Below, piece after piece: positions 12,101 through 21,306 of a DNA stretch of 64,000 nt. The position numbers and the translations under genes are program-made. Every line of letters begins with the position of its first letter. Positions within the stretch are counted from its first letter, which is position 1. The stretch lies in contig CM068826.1 of the NCBI GenBank assembly GCA_028554795.2, positions 101,124,346-101,188,345 on the forward strand. Reading direction: 5' to 3'. The DNA comes from Sinohyriopsis cumingii (taxonomy: Eukaryota > Mollusca > Bivalvia > Unionida > Unionidae). Under the pieces are notes generated by a model. The model ran no database searches and was not told the origin of the DNA. It saw nothing but the letters and a program-made list of their open reading frames with translations.

Positions 12101-15100
12101 ATGAAACGATCCTATTCATTTGAGAAGAAAGAAGAAGAAAGTAAGAGGCAGAAACGTGATCTATCGCCTCGTACCAGAGCTGAAATCTTGGCACAAATTC
12201 ATGCCAGTGATTTTGAAGAGGACATGAGTGAACCAGAATTTGAAACCTCTAAACCAAGTTCACCACCCCTAGTCAACCCTGAAAAATACTATTCCATTCG
12301 AGAGACGGAAAAGCGCTCCTCTAGAAAATTTAGAACCACGGCTTACAAATACACGGTGAAGTTTAAAGATTTCAAGGCTGAAGTGCCGTTGGAGAGAGCA
12401 GAAGTGTTTATCACTGGGGTGTGGGATTCTTTGCTCACTGCACTCAAGCGACAATGTCAACCCAAAGAAGACGATCGCTTGAGACTTTCCATACAACACG
12501 ACGGTTTGAAATCCCCTGTTTGGATCGAGTTTAGCACCCCTGCAGAATTGACCGCTTCCAAAGTCATGGACAAGATTCAACACATACAACAATCTAATCA
12601 CCAGTTTGACATCACCGATGGAAAAGCCACACTGGACATGACCCACGTATCTCCTCCTCAAGGGACTGGACGCAGAAAGATGTTATTGGTGGACGACCTT
12701 CGCATCACCAAAAAGAGTCTCGTCCAAATTAACAACCCTCAGGACCAGATGTGTTTAGCCCGTGCCATCGTGGTGGGACGAACCTATGCCAACAAGAACG
12801 ATACGGAAGAATGGAAAAGACCCTGGAAAACTATTCGACAATCGGACCGAGCCAAACAACGAAACGAAGCAGAACTCCTGTTGCAACAAGCTGGCCTGTC
12901 CAAAGACACACCCTGTGGCATTCCTGAGATGAAAAAATTGCAAGATGCCCTAGCTCCACGATACACCTTGAAAGTGCACCCTCAAGAAGTGCGCGGACCT
13001 CTGTTGTTTCGAGGCCAAGACTTTAAGGACGGAAAATACATTCATGTTTATTATCACGATGACCATTTCGATACCATTACCACTATCACTGGATTCCTGG
13101 GATATATTTATTATTGTGAGAAATGTGACCGTGGTTATAATAATCGAGAGCAACACAAACATTGTGGAATGAAATGCCCAGGATGTTTGGCCTCTCCACC
13201 CTGTCTGAGCGAAGGACCAGTGCCTTGTTCAACTTGTCTGCGCACGTTTGTCAGCCCTACCTGTTACCAACAACATTTGAAAACACAAAGTTCACAGAAG
13301 AAATGTGCTTGTCAACTCCTGAGATTGTGCCCTACCTGTGGACAAGGCATATGTACCAATGCTGCCAAGGCACACGTATGTCGAGGAAAGAAAAAATGTC
13401 ACATTTGTCACCACATCGTGGACTTGGAACACCAATGCTACGTGCAAAAATACCAACCCCCACTAGAGAAAGAGGACGGTCACAAGAAGAAATGCAATTT
13501 CATCTTTTTCGATTTCGAATGCATGCAAGAGACTGGCATTCACATTCCTAATTTCTGCGTGGCTCATCGAGCGTGCGAGAAGTGCATTCAAGAACCTATC
13601 TTCAGTCATTGCCCTCACTGCAGCAAGATTCCTGGAGGGCGTGAAAAAATCTTTCGGGGACCGAACACGTTAGCCGATTTTGCACAATGGGTCTTAGACC
13701 CCATCGACAAGACGTGGAGCCAAGAGGACATCGAACGTTACGGAGATTGTCATCGTCATGCCATGGTGATGGCTCACAATTTCTCCGGATACGATGGACA
13801 GTTTCTTTTGAGATACTATACGGAACAAGGCACCGAGCGTCCTAAAGTGACTTTGAACGGAGCCAAAATCATTTTCATGCAAGTGGGACAAGTACAGTTT
13901 AAAGATTCGATGAGCTATTTGGCCATGCCTTTGAGTCGAATGCCTAAAACGTTTGCAATGACAGAAATGGCTAAAGGGTACTTTCCACACTTTTTCAATA
14001 CGGAAGCCAATCAACACGCCGTTCTACCCCATTTACCTGAGGCTCACTATTACGACCCCGACAACATGCGTACCGAACAACAAGAAGCTTTCTACGCTTG
14101 GTACCAGGCTCACGCCTCGGACCCTTTCGACTTTCAGGAAGAAATGCTAAAGTATTGTCGTTCCGACGTGGACATTTTACGGCGTTGCTGTGGAAAATTT
14201 CGAGAACTGTTCATGGAACACGGAGGGGTCGATCCTTTGAAAGAAGCTTGCACCATTGCCAAAGCGTGTTCCTTAGTGTATCGACAACGATTCATGCCTG
14301 AAAACACCGTGGCTGTCATCAGCCCTCAAACGACCCACTTTGTCAAACGTCAATACTCGGTCAAAGCCCTACGTTGGTTACATTACTTGTGCGACAAGGA
14401 AGACAAGTGGATTCAGCATGCCCGCAACGGAGGGGGTGAAAAGACCATCGGAACGTATTCGGTCGATGGCTGGGACTTAGAAAACCCCAAGATCGTGTAC
14501 GAGTTTAACGGTTGCTTATTTCACGGATGTCCCGTCTGTTACCCTGACCGTAGCACTAAAAATCAGTTTTTACAACGAACCATGGAAGACTTGTACCAGG
14601 ACACATGTCAGCGGCGTCTAAAGTTGGAACAGGAAGGATACCAAGTGGTGGAAATGTGGGAACACGAGTACGATCACCGTATGAAAACCGATCCCGAGTT
14701 TAAATGTCTCGTGGAAAGTTACCAGTTCATGGACCCGCTGAACCCGAGGGATAGTTTGTACGGAGGAAGGACCAATGCCACCTGTTTGCTGTACCAAGCC
14801 GACGAAGAGAAAGGAGAAGAAATCAAATACTTGGACGTGTGTTCGCTGTATCCCTACGTGTGCAAATATTGTCGCTTTCCTGTAGGGCACCCACAATTGC
14901 TGACGGAACACATCGACCTGAAAAACATTCGACAATACGAAGGCTTGATCAAGTGTAAAGTTTTGCCTCCCACGAACCTATACCATCCCGTCTTACCTCA
15001 CCATTGTCAAGGCAAACTGATGTTTCCATTGTGCCGTACTTGTGCCGAAACGTGCAACAAAGACCAGCCTTGCCATCACACCCAGGAAGAACGTGCCTTG

Positions 15101-16127
15101 ACGGGAACCTGGGTCAGCGTAGAATTGTTCAAAGCTCTGGACATGGGATACCAACTGTTAGAAGTGTACGAAATTTGCCACTTTCCCAAGACACAACAAT
15201 ACCACAAGGGTGATCCCAGTCAGAAAGGCATTTTCGCCGACTACGTGGATGCCTTTTTGAAACTGAAACAAGAAGCCAGCGGCTATCCGTCCTGGTGTCA
15301 CACTCCCGAAGACTAAATACAATTCAATGAGAAATACTATGAACAAGAAGGCATCACTTTAGACCACGAAGGCAGGCGATCGTTTGCCAAAAGTGATGTT
15401 AAATTGCTTGTGGAGTAAAATGGCACAACGACCGTGTTTACCCAAGACGGAATATTTGACAGAACCTTTCCGCTACTTCCAGATGATTCACGACAAAACC
15501 AAATACATGAAACACGTGGACGTCGTTCGCGAGGATTTGATCTTGGTCAATTACGAAGAAGATCTGGACTTTGTACAAGACGACCCTTTTGGAAATGTCA
15601 TCATTGCGGCTTACGTGACAGCTCATGCTCGCTTAAAATTGTACGAAGCTTTAGAACTGTTAGGGGAACGCGTCCTGTACTTTGACACGGACAGCTGCAT
15701 TTACATCCATCACCCGAGTCAACAGCACCCTGACATCGAAGGAGACCGTTTAGGAGCCTGGACAGACGAGCATCCCGACGACAAGATTCTAAGTTTCGTC
15801 AGTGGCGGTCCCAAAAATTACGGCTACGAATACCGGGACAAACAAGGAGAAGTGCACACGACGTGCAAAGTGAAAGGACTGACTCTGAATTATCGTACCA
15901 GTCGAGTGGTCAACTTTGGGGTATTGAAAGAAGCCTTGCAATCCGGAGAGGATGGAAACTTTAAAGTGACCACCTATCAACCCAACAAGATTGTACGTTT
16001 ACCCACTCATCACATCGTCAGTCGGCCCTTGGAAAAAGTCTATCAAATCGTGTACCAGAAGCGAGTTCGACTTCCCAATCATTTCACCTTACCGTATGGA
16101 CACGTTGGTATAAAACATTGGTTGTAA
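12101..16127 (+). pseudogene. POLB: Protein-primed family B DNA polymerase of element C (broken)
   Basis: This would replicate the element by protein priming. A charged N-terminus and a region resembling other Polinton polymerases precede a Cys/His cluster at about residues 340-440 (CEKCDRGYNN, CPTCGQGICTN, CHICHHIVDLEHQC). Exonuclease I FFDFECM is near 470, exonuclease II HNFSGYDGQF near 558 and exonuclease III YCRSDVDIL near 685. Palm motif A SLYPYVCKY is near 915, and motif C FDTDSCIYIH is in the last part. All catalytic landmarks are visible. The zinc-finger front is the arrangement seen in alpha-adintovirus-type polymerases. The next gene's TATA box (TATAAAA, 16109-16115) lies inside its tail. 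It is one of the broken genes counted for the element. Confidence 0.95.
16109..16115 (+). promoter_or_regulatory. TATA box for the first BIR gene
   Basis: TATAAAA inside the end of the PolB region, 36-42 bp before the ATG at 16151. Confidence 0.6.
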
Positions 16128-16150
16128 GAGGATAGTCACACGCTAGAAGG

Positions 16151-16609
16151 ATGACTTCGCCACAGCAAGAATCGAGTGAGAAACCCGATGAGAACTCCAA
16201 GTTCAAACCCTACCATTTTCCAGTCTTCTTACCTGACTATTGTGATTGTGCCCGTCGATTGGACACGTTTCAGAAATGGCCTACGGATAGGGAAGGATTA
16301 CCTTCTTCGCATGTTTTAGCTAGAACAGGATTTGTCTACTTGGGACCTGAGTCAGGATTGGGATACGAGGTACAGTGTTTCGCTTGCGGACTGAAGTTAC
16401 GAATGGATCTTTGTATCTATAAAGATTCAGCTATTCTGGAACATACTCGATGGTCTCCGCACTGCCCTTACCTTTATATGGCCTTTCCGCCCATCACACT
16501 ACGGTACAATGTTGACGGTACCTTAGAGACGGTACCTTCCAGAACAAGACATAAAAAACATAAAAAAGGAAAGATGTACAAGCTGGAGACTGCATTGCGA
16601 CTAGTATAA
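16151..16609 (+). CDS. BIR-domain protein 1 (IAP-like) of element C
   Basis: A 152-residue protein has a single BIR domain. RRLDTFQKWP is the entry helix, then LARTGFVYLG, the zinc ligands CFACG at about residues 76-79, and EHTRWSPHCPYL supplying the His and last Cys near 97-105. BIR domains bind caspases or IAP-binding-motif proteins, and virus IAPs block apoptosis. There is no RING, and a basic tail (RHKKHKKGKMYK) follows the domain. The inserts differ from canonical cellular BIRs, so caspase binding is not assured. Its stop codon TAA forms part of the TATA box (TATAAAAA, 16605-16612) of the next BIR gene. Confidence 0.85.
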   Translation: MTSPQQESSEKPDENSKFKPYHFPVFLPDYCDCARRLDTFQKWPTDREGLPSSHVLARTGFVYLGPESGLGYEVQCFACGLKLRMDLCIYKDSAILEHTRWSPHCPYLYMAFPPITLRYNVDGTLETVPSRTRHKKHKKGKMYKLETALRLV

Positions 16610-16612
16610 AAA
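16605..16612 (+). promoter_or_regulatory. TATA box overlapping the stop codon of BIR gene 1
   Basis: TATAAAAA followed by GGGGG. The TAA at 16607-16609 is the upstream gene's stop. The next ATG is at 16661, about 50 bp on. Confidence 0.65.
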
Positions 16613-16660
16613 GGGGGCTATGGTCAAGATCATTGTGACTACCAAGACCGAGCGAACAAG

Positions 16661-17299
16661 ATGAATACTTTCAGAGAAACACAGAACAAGTTGTTTAGAA
16701 AGGCACAATTCAAGTGTGAGGCTTCGGAAGTGGAATGCGATTGTGAGCCTTGCGATGGGTACGATGCTGAACGTTGTGACCTTAGCGATGCCGTAAAGCA
16801 TCATGGGAACTTTGTTCTCACTGCCCCTATCATGGAAAGTGATGCTGTGCGTGTCAAACCTGAGGGATGCGAAAGTGATGCCGCTCGTCCTCTTGGACAT
16901 TTTACTGGGATTCGTTTTAAAGGGGAATGTTCACCTTCACGTCTACCCCCCTACGGATGTCATCCAGCCCTGAGCAAACTCCTGTCCATGTCACCCAACC
17001 CTCATCGAAACGAACCTGTGAAAGACGAATATTCGTTCCCTGTGCGTTTGTCGGAATACTGCAACTTTGAAAATCGTCTTCAATCGTTCAAAGGAAAATG
17101 GCCTAAGTATCTACGAGGACCGACCCCCGAAGAATTAGCCAGAGCTGGATTTTTCTACTTGGGCGAAGGAGATAAAGTCAAGTGCTTCAGTTGCGGTGTG
17201 TCACTTCATTACTGGGAACCGCAAGATTCGGCCTACGTAGAACATGCTCGATGGTCACCGAATTGTCATTACTTACCCTTAGTGGGACCAAGACATTGA
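16661..17299 (+). CDS. BIR-domain protein 2 (IAP-like) of element C
   Basis: A 212-residue protein has a C-terminal BIR domain: ENRLQSFKGKWP, LARAGFFYLGEGDKVKCFSCG near residues 155-178, and YVEHARWSPNCHYLPL near 192-206. The zinc ligands C-x2-C, H and C are all present. This domain is closer to cellular IAPs than that of BIR protein 1. The first 120 residues are cysteine- and acid-rich (CEASEVECDCEPC) and unassigned. No RING is seen. Two adjacent BIR genes suggest duplication with divergence. A role in suppressing host cell death is inferred from the family. Confidence 0.87.
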   Translation: MNTFRETQNKLFRKAQFKCEASEVECDCEPCDGYDAERCDLSDAVKHHGNFVLTAPIMESDAVRVKPEGCESDAARPLGHFTGIRFKGECSPSRLPPYGCHPALSKLLSMSPNPHRNEPVKDEYSFPVRLSEYCNFENRLQSFKGKWPKYLRGPTPEELARAGFFYLGEGDKVKCFSCGVSLHYWEPQDSAYVEHARWSPNCHYLPLVGPRH

Positions 17300-17323
17300 A
17301 GTAACTTACCATATAATCTGTTC

Positions 17324-17779
17324 ATGGATACTTTACAAGAGAACATTCGTGCTTTGCCTGTGGAGTTGAGAGAACGCATTTACCGAGAGCTGGTCAAAAT
17401 ACAAGTGAAACGTAAAGAACAATTGCATCCGTTACGTCACCGGTGTTTGAACCACTGGTACCTTCAGGCTATACAAGGACTGATTGAGTTGAAAGTGTTC
17501 CATTGGACAGACATTGATCAACGACCCCCTGGTTTTAGAAAGGAATGGTTTGGTGTTGACGATTCTATCTACTACATTGTAAACGTACTGCATCGAATTC
17601 CAGAGGAAGAGTTAACCAATTACCAACATCTCGAACACAATGTCAACTTGGTGAAAGAGGAAACTTCTGAACGAATTGTAACATGTAAATTAGTAACTAA
17701 ACGATTTAGATTCGACAATGAATTGAAACCATGTCTGTGCAAACAGTACATGTCTTGTGTCAGACCAAAGAGGATTTAG
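17324..17779 (+). CDS. F-box-like N-terminal protein, copy 1
   Basis: A 151-residue protein opens with NIRALPVELRERIYRELVKI, which resembles the LPxELRxxIY core of F-box domains. A His/Trp-containing helical region with no clear repeat follows. If it is an F-box, it would recruit host SKP1-cullin ligase; this is inference from a short motif. The first 40 or so codons are nearly identical to copy 2 starting at 17792, and the C-terminal parts diverge but share the pattern VKEETSE/AEEETSK. The two genes are tandem, 12 bp apart. Confidence 0.65.
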   Translation: MDTLQENIRALPVELRERIYRELVKIQVKRKEQLHPLRHRCLNHWYLQAIQGLIELKVFHWTDIDQRPPGFRKEWFGVDDSIYYIVNVLHRIPEEELTNYQHLEHNVNLVKEETSERIVTCKLVTKRFRFDNELKPCLCKQYMSCVRPKRI

Positions 17780-17791
17780 CATGACCTATTC

Positions 17792-18311
17792 ATGGATACT
17801 TTACAAGAGAACATTCGTGCTTTGCCTCTGGAGTTGAGAGAACGCATTTACCGAGAGCTGGTCAAAATACAAGTCAAACGTAAAGAACAGTTGCATCCGT
17901 TACGTCACCAGATCTTTAACCACTGGTACCTGAATGGTATAAGAGAACTGATTCGTCAGAAATTGTTTCAGTGGTCAGACCTTGTTCAATACTTCCAAGC
18001 CCCCGATGATCCACGTGTTGATCATTTTTGGTTACTTCGAGATTCACCTAGTACAACACATTGAGGAAGACAAGGTAAAGGATTACAGACATATTTTACG
18101 TGGAATCTACTTAGCGGAAGAGGAAACTTCTAAACAAAGTCTGACGTTTCGGTTACAGTATGCAACATTTAGATTCCCTACTGGAGAACGAAGATGTCTG
18201 GCTAGAAAGTACGTGTATTGTTTCCGAAACAAAGAGACTATAAAAACAGGCTGCCATGCCACGACTTTTATCGCATGTAATCCAACAGATTCCGTGGAAG
18301 GAACTCAATGA
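17792..18311 (+). pseudogene. F-box-like N-terminal protein, copy 2 (broken)
   Basis: This is a tandem paralogue of the gene at 17324-17779, starting with the same MDTLQENIRALPLELRERIY opening. Similarity runs to the ends of both genes, through an EEETSKQSLTFRLQYATFRF segment. The nearly unchanged 5' part and more divergent 3' part suggest recent duplication or gene conversion of the front. It is one of the broken genes counted for the element. Confidence 0.6.
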
Positions 18312-18982
18312 CCATATTCAAACCGTGGATCATTACCATCGATTATTACAAGAGCTGTATCCATTCAATTTGGGACGACAAGTGGTGTGTGTCTTAGTGA
18401 CTTGTTTTCTGGGATTTCGTTTACTAGCCGATTCCTTGTGGACTCTTTACGATCAGTACTTACCACCCTCAATGGCCTTAAATGGTCACGAAAAACTCCT
18501 TTTGCTCAAAGCCTTGCGGTTTCATCTGGATACTTCTCGACCTCTACGGGAAAAAAAGATTCGTCAACTTTTAGCTACCCAAGACGTGTATGACAATGTG
18601 TGTGTAGCTTGTGACTTACATCCCCATTGGACAGATGTCCGTGCCTGGAAAGAATGGGATTTTGAGGCTTGGACCCAAGAAGTGGCCCAGTATGCACGAC
18701 AGTTGTTCAAGGAAAAAAGTTACTTTTCAACCCGTGTTAGTGACGGTGCCAGAAGAACCCGTCACCCAGGACGGGACTGTCGTGGACAGGCCTGAAAGAC
18801 CCTTTCGGGAGGACACTTGTGTGACCTTACCCCCTACTATAGAACTGGTTAGAACATTACCCAAAACATGTTGTTGTACAGACACTTGTGTTTATTCCAC
18901 GTTAATGGTTATCATGTGCCTTTTATCCTTGTACTTAAGCCTTTGGCTTTTATGTATTTTTGTCTTTCGTATTCATGTTTGA
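18256..18982 (+). pseudogene. Possible tail-anchored membrane protein of element C (broken)
   Basis: The region encodes a helical body (QVVCVLVTCFLGFRLLADSL, LLLLKALRFHLDTSRPLREK, then DVYDNVCVACDLHPHW) and an acidic/proline linker. It ends in a strongly hydrophobic segment (STLMVIMCLLSLYLSLWLLC). A C-terminal anchor on a helical body next to IAP-like genes recalls Bcl-2-type proteins. However, no BH1 NWGR-like motif is visible, so that reading is not supported. A poly(A) signal at 18990-18995 follows. It is one of the broken genes counted for the element. Confidence 0.55.
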
Positions 18983-18989
18983 AACATTC

Positions 18990-18995
18990 AATAAA
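18990..18995 (+). terminator. Poly(A) signal AATAAA
   Basis: AATAAA directly after the possible tail-anchored gene and only 15 bp before the TATA box of the ATPase gene. Confidence 0.55.
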
Positions 18996-19010
18996 CGTGT
19001 TCTGAAAAAG

Positions 19011-19018
19011 TATATAAA
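19011..19018 (+). promoter_or_regulatory. TATA box for the packaging ATPase gene
   Basis: TATATAAA, 47-54 bp before the ATG at 19065. Confidence 0.7.
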
Positions 19019-19064
19019 CTCTTGTCTTGTTTGTTTTCGTGTCACAAGTGACATTTCTCACACT

Positions 19065-19793
19065 ATGGCTACCTCTGCTGTCTCTGCTCCCTCTTCCTCT
19101 ACTGTCAAAGTCATCGACGAACACTTAGATCGTGCCAGTTGGGAGGCTTTGTATCCTCGCCATCCCTTTAACATGCTCATTGCTGGACCTAGCGGTTCAG
19201 GCAAAACCGAATTCGTCAAACGTTTGATCGAACATAAACATCATTTGATCGATCGGCCACCTCAGCGGATCGTGTGGTGTTACAAAGAGTGGCAATCGGC
19301 GTACAGCCTCTTGCGAGAAAGTCAAGGCGATTCCATCGTGTTTGTGGAAGGCATTCCTAAAGAAGACGACGGCATCGTCTCTGACTCCCGTCAAACCCAT
19401 TTGGTCATTTTCGACGACATGTTAGGAGAAGACGAAGAAGAAATTAAACTGTGGTTCACGCGCAAAGGGCATCACCGTAATGCCAGTGTCGTTTACATCA
19501 CCCAAAATTTGTATCAATTAAATAAAGCCCATCGCACCATCAGTCTCAATGCGCATTACGTGGTCTTGTTTAAAAGCCCTCGAGATAAATCGCAAGTGCA
19601 AGTCTTAGCCAAACGGTTAGGAATGCCTTGGCTAACTCAGGCGTACGACGATGCCACTCAAACACCACACGCATATTTACTCGTCGATTTGAAACCTACA
19701 ACCCCCGAGGATTTGCGATTTCGTACCCACTTGTTTCACCACTGGTGCCAAGACGGAGGGCCTGTCCTGTACACGTCTCCGTCCTCGACTTAA
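19065..19793 (+). CDS. ATP: FtsK/HerA-type DNA packaging ATPase of element C
   Basis: A 242-residue ATPase of the A32-like packaging family pumps DNA into capsids in Polintons, adintoviruses and NCLDVs. Walker A GPSGSGKT is at residues 41-48 and Walker B LVIFDDML at 113-120. A sensor-like YITQNLYQLNKAHRTI motif follows. The ATG at 19065 is preferred to the upstream frame extension, because a TATA box lies at 19011-19018 and the extension overlaps the preceding gene. The frame is intact. The next gene has its own TATA box (TATAAAAA, 19815-19822). Confidence 0.95.
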   Translation: MATSAVSAPSSSTVKVIDEHLDRASWEALYPRHPFNMLIAGPSGSGKTEFVKRLIEHKHHLIDRPPQRIVWCYKEWQSAYSLLRESQGDSIVFVEGIPKEDDGIVSDSRQTHLVIFDDMLGEDEEEIKLWFTRKGHHRNASVVYITQNLYQLNKAHRTISLNAHYVVLFKSPRDKSQVQVLAKRLGMPWLTQAYDDATQTPHAYLLVDLKPTTPEDLRFRTHLFHHWCQDGGPVLYTSPSST

Positions 19794-19814
19794 TTTCACT
19801 CCACATAAAAAATC

Positions 19815-19822
19815 TATAAAAA
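19815..19822 (+). promoter_or_regulatory. TATA box for the basic core-protein gene
   Basis: TATAAAAA, 39-46 bp before the ATG at 19861. Confidence 0.65.
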
Positions 19823-19860
19823 CCTCAGACCCTTTTTCGTCTGTCTCACACAACGTCAAC

Positions 19861-20811
19861 ATGACGTCCCTTCAGTCGCATCTTCCCGTCAAATTGATTC
19901 GTGCCTTGTATGGCATCAGTCGAGAAAAAGATCCACAAACACGAGCCCGTGTCTTAGAAGCTAGTCTCAAAGAAGTCTTACGATGGTTCACGGTGACGGC
20001 ACGTCAAATACTCCAAGGAATCATTCAGATTCCTCATCAAACCAAACGCTTTTTCGATCGAAACAAAGTCGCTTTGGTCCAACTGGCCGATCCCCGCATC
20101 GACACTCAAACCAAAAAACAAATCATTTTGAAACCTGGAGGGAGCGGTACTCTAGGAGGGGTCATCATTCGCTCTCTCTTAAGATGGGATCCTAATGCCC
20201 CCAAAGTTATCCCCAAGAAAAAAGTCCAACGAAGCCCCAAGAAGAAAAAGAAAAAGACCAGGTCCCCAAGGAGAACTTCTCCAGTGGCGGGACCCTCCTC
20301 TGACCAGACACCACCCCGGAAAAACAAAAGAAGCCCCCAGAAAAAGAAACAGAGAAAAAGTCCCCAGAAAAAGAAAAGTCCACAGAAGAAAACTAGTCGC
20401 AAGAGAGGCACTTCGGCCAGGACGCAACTTTACACTCGCAAACCACGACCTGCCACGGCAGTGACTGCGTCTCCGGCATCCTCACGTTCATCCACTTCTC
20501 CGTTGATGACACCAAGAACTGAAGAGTACTTGGAGACGTTGATCACACCAAGAACTTCTCCGTTGATGACCCCAAAAAGAACTTCCCCAGTGGCAGGACC
20601 CTCCAATTTAGCGGCAGTGGCTGCTGCTCACAAAGTACCTTCTCCCAAAATCAAAGTTCAAGAAAGATCGGGCATGTTACAAAGTTTACTGGATTTGTCC
20701 AAGCAAGAACTGGCTCGATTTAGTCCGTTACGTACCCCTGCACGATGTGTCATGCCTGTCCTCAAACTGATACGACGTAAAGACAATCAGTGGCGACGCG
20801 TTCCAGTATAA
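19861..20811 (+). CDS. SPKK-rich basic core protein of element C
   Basis: A 316-residue protein has a helical front, then IILKPGGSGTLGGVIIRSLL, which resembles Gly-Gly-containing maturation or membrane segments of Polinton pX-like proteins. A long Lys/Arg/Ser/Pro region follows, rich in SPKK/SPQKK units (RSPKKKKKKTRSP, KSPQKKKSPQKK). SPKK units bind AT-rich minor grooves in histone H1 and in sea-urchin sperm H1/H2B. A role in condensing element DNA in a virion is therefore plausible. It also has imperfect repeats TSPLMTPRTEE, TSPLMTPKRT and TSPVAGPS. Its stop TAA lies within the TATA box of the next gene. The frame is open. Confidence 0.8.
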   Translation: MTSLQSHLPVKLIRALYGISREKDPQTRARVLEASLKEVLRWFTVTARQILQGIIQIPHQTKRFFDRNKVALVQLADPRIDTQTKKQIILKPGGSGTLGGVIIRSLLRWDPNAPKVIPKKKVQRSPKKKKKKTRSPRRTSPVAGPSSDQTPPRKNKRSPQKKKQRKSPQKKKSPQKKTSRKRGTSARTQLYTRKPRPATAVTASPASSRSSTSPLMTPRTEEYLETLITPRTSPLMTPKRTSPVAGPSNLAAVAAAHKVPSPKIKVQERSGMLQSLLDLSKQELARFSPLRTPARCVMPVLKLIRRKDNQWRRVPV

Positions 20812-20815
20812 AAAA
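20807..20815 (+). promoter_or_regulatory. TATA box overlapping the core-protein stop codon
   Basis: TATAAAAAA. TAA at 20809-20811 ends the upstream protein. The ATG of the next gene is at 20871. Confidence 0.65.
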
Positions 20816-20870
20816 GGCCTGTGACCAAGTCGGGGTATCAGTGTTTTTTGTTGCTCCTGAAGACTCAAAG

Positions 20871-21257
20871 ATGTCACCCTCCAGAAAACCCCAAGGAAAG
20901 AAAAGGAAAGGACTACCACCACGTTTAGTCAAACATGGGGACATGTTATCTATCCTGTCCAAAGCTTCTCCACCTCTACGAAAAAAACTCATTCAATCGG
21001 CCTCCAAAGAGGTCATCGATACCGTGTGCGAATGTTGTTTGAACGTCTTGAAAGGCACTATCCCTTTGTCCAAACACCAGAAACAATGCTTAAGCAAACA
21101 TCGTCACGTTCTTCGCCAAATGGTTCAAAAGAAAATTCCCATTCGTCAAAAGAAGAAGATGTTGGTCCAACGTGGAGGCATTTTTCCCCTCTTGTTAGGC
21201 CCCATACTGAAACGAGTCTTGGGAACCATGTTGGGAGGACTGGTGGGAGCAAGATAA
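20871..21257 (+). CDS. Small PX-type protein with hydrophobic Gly-rich tail
   Basis: A 128-residue protein has a basic front and a middle (VKHGDMLSILSKASPPLRKK, SKEVIDTVCECCLNVLKGTI) widely seen in Polintons. The tail is Gly-rich and hydrophobic (RGGIFPLLLGPILKRVLGTM). The start at 20871 is chosen because it follows the TATA box at 20807-20815 by a normal distance. The tail resembles membrane-active or pX-like virion peptides. Element B has a comparable remnant at 7030-7312. Exact function is unknown. Confidence 0.8.
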   Translation: MSPSRKPQGKKRKGLPPRLVKHGDMLSILSKASPPLRKKLIQSASKEVIDTVCECCLNVLKGTIPLSKHQKQCLSKHRHVLRQMVQKKIPIRQKKKMLVQRGGIFPLLLGPILKRVLGTMLGGLVGAR

Positions 21258-21262
21258 AAAGG
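21253..21262 (+). promoter_or_regulatory. TATA-like box overlapping a stop codon
   Basis: GATAAAAAGG, in which TAA (21255-21257) is the upstream stop. The next ATG is at 21307. This is a weaker TATA match than its siblings. Confidence 0.45.
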
Positions 21263-21306
21263 CCTTCGGAAGTCCCAAGATCTCAGAATCGACCCCTGAC
21301 AACCCA

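Noticed and set aside
18239-18246. TATAAAAA as promoter of the possible tail-anchored gene
   Set aside because: It lies only 10 bp before the first ATG at 18256, too close for a start 25-35 bp downstream. It may be coincidental or serve a later start.
18256-18982. Bcl-2-like identity of the possible tail-anchored protein
   Set aside because: A C-terminal hydrophobic helix and IAP-like neighbours are suggestive, but no BH1/BH2 motif such as NWGR is visible.
20179-20427. Hydrophobic minus-strand frames opposite the SPKK protein
   Set aside because: Phe/Leu-rich frames are the antisense of a Lys/Pro/Ser-rich coding region, with no independent promoter or similarity.
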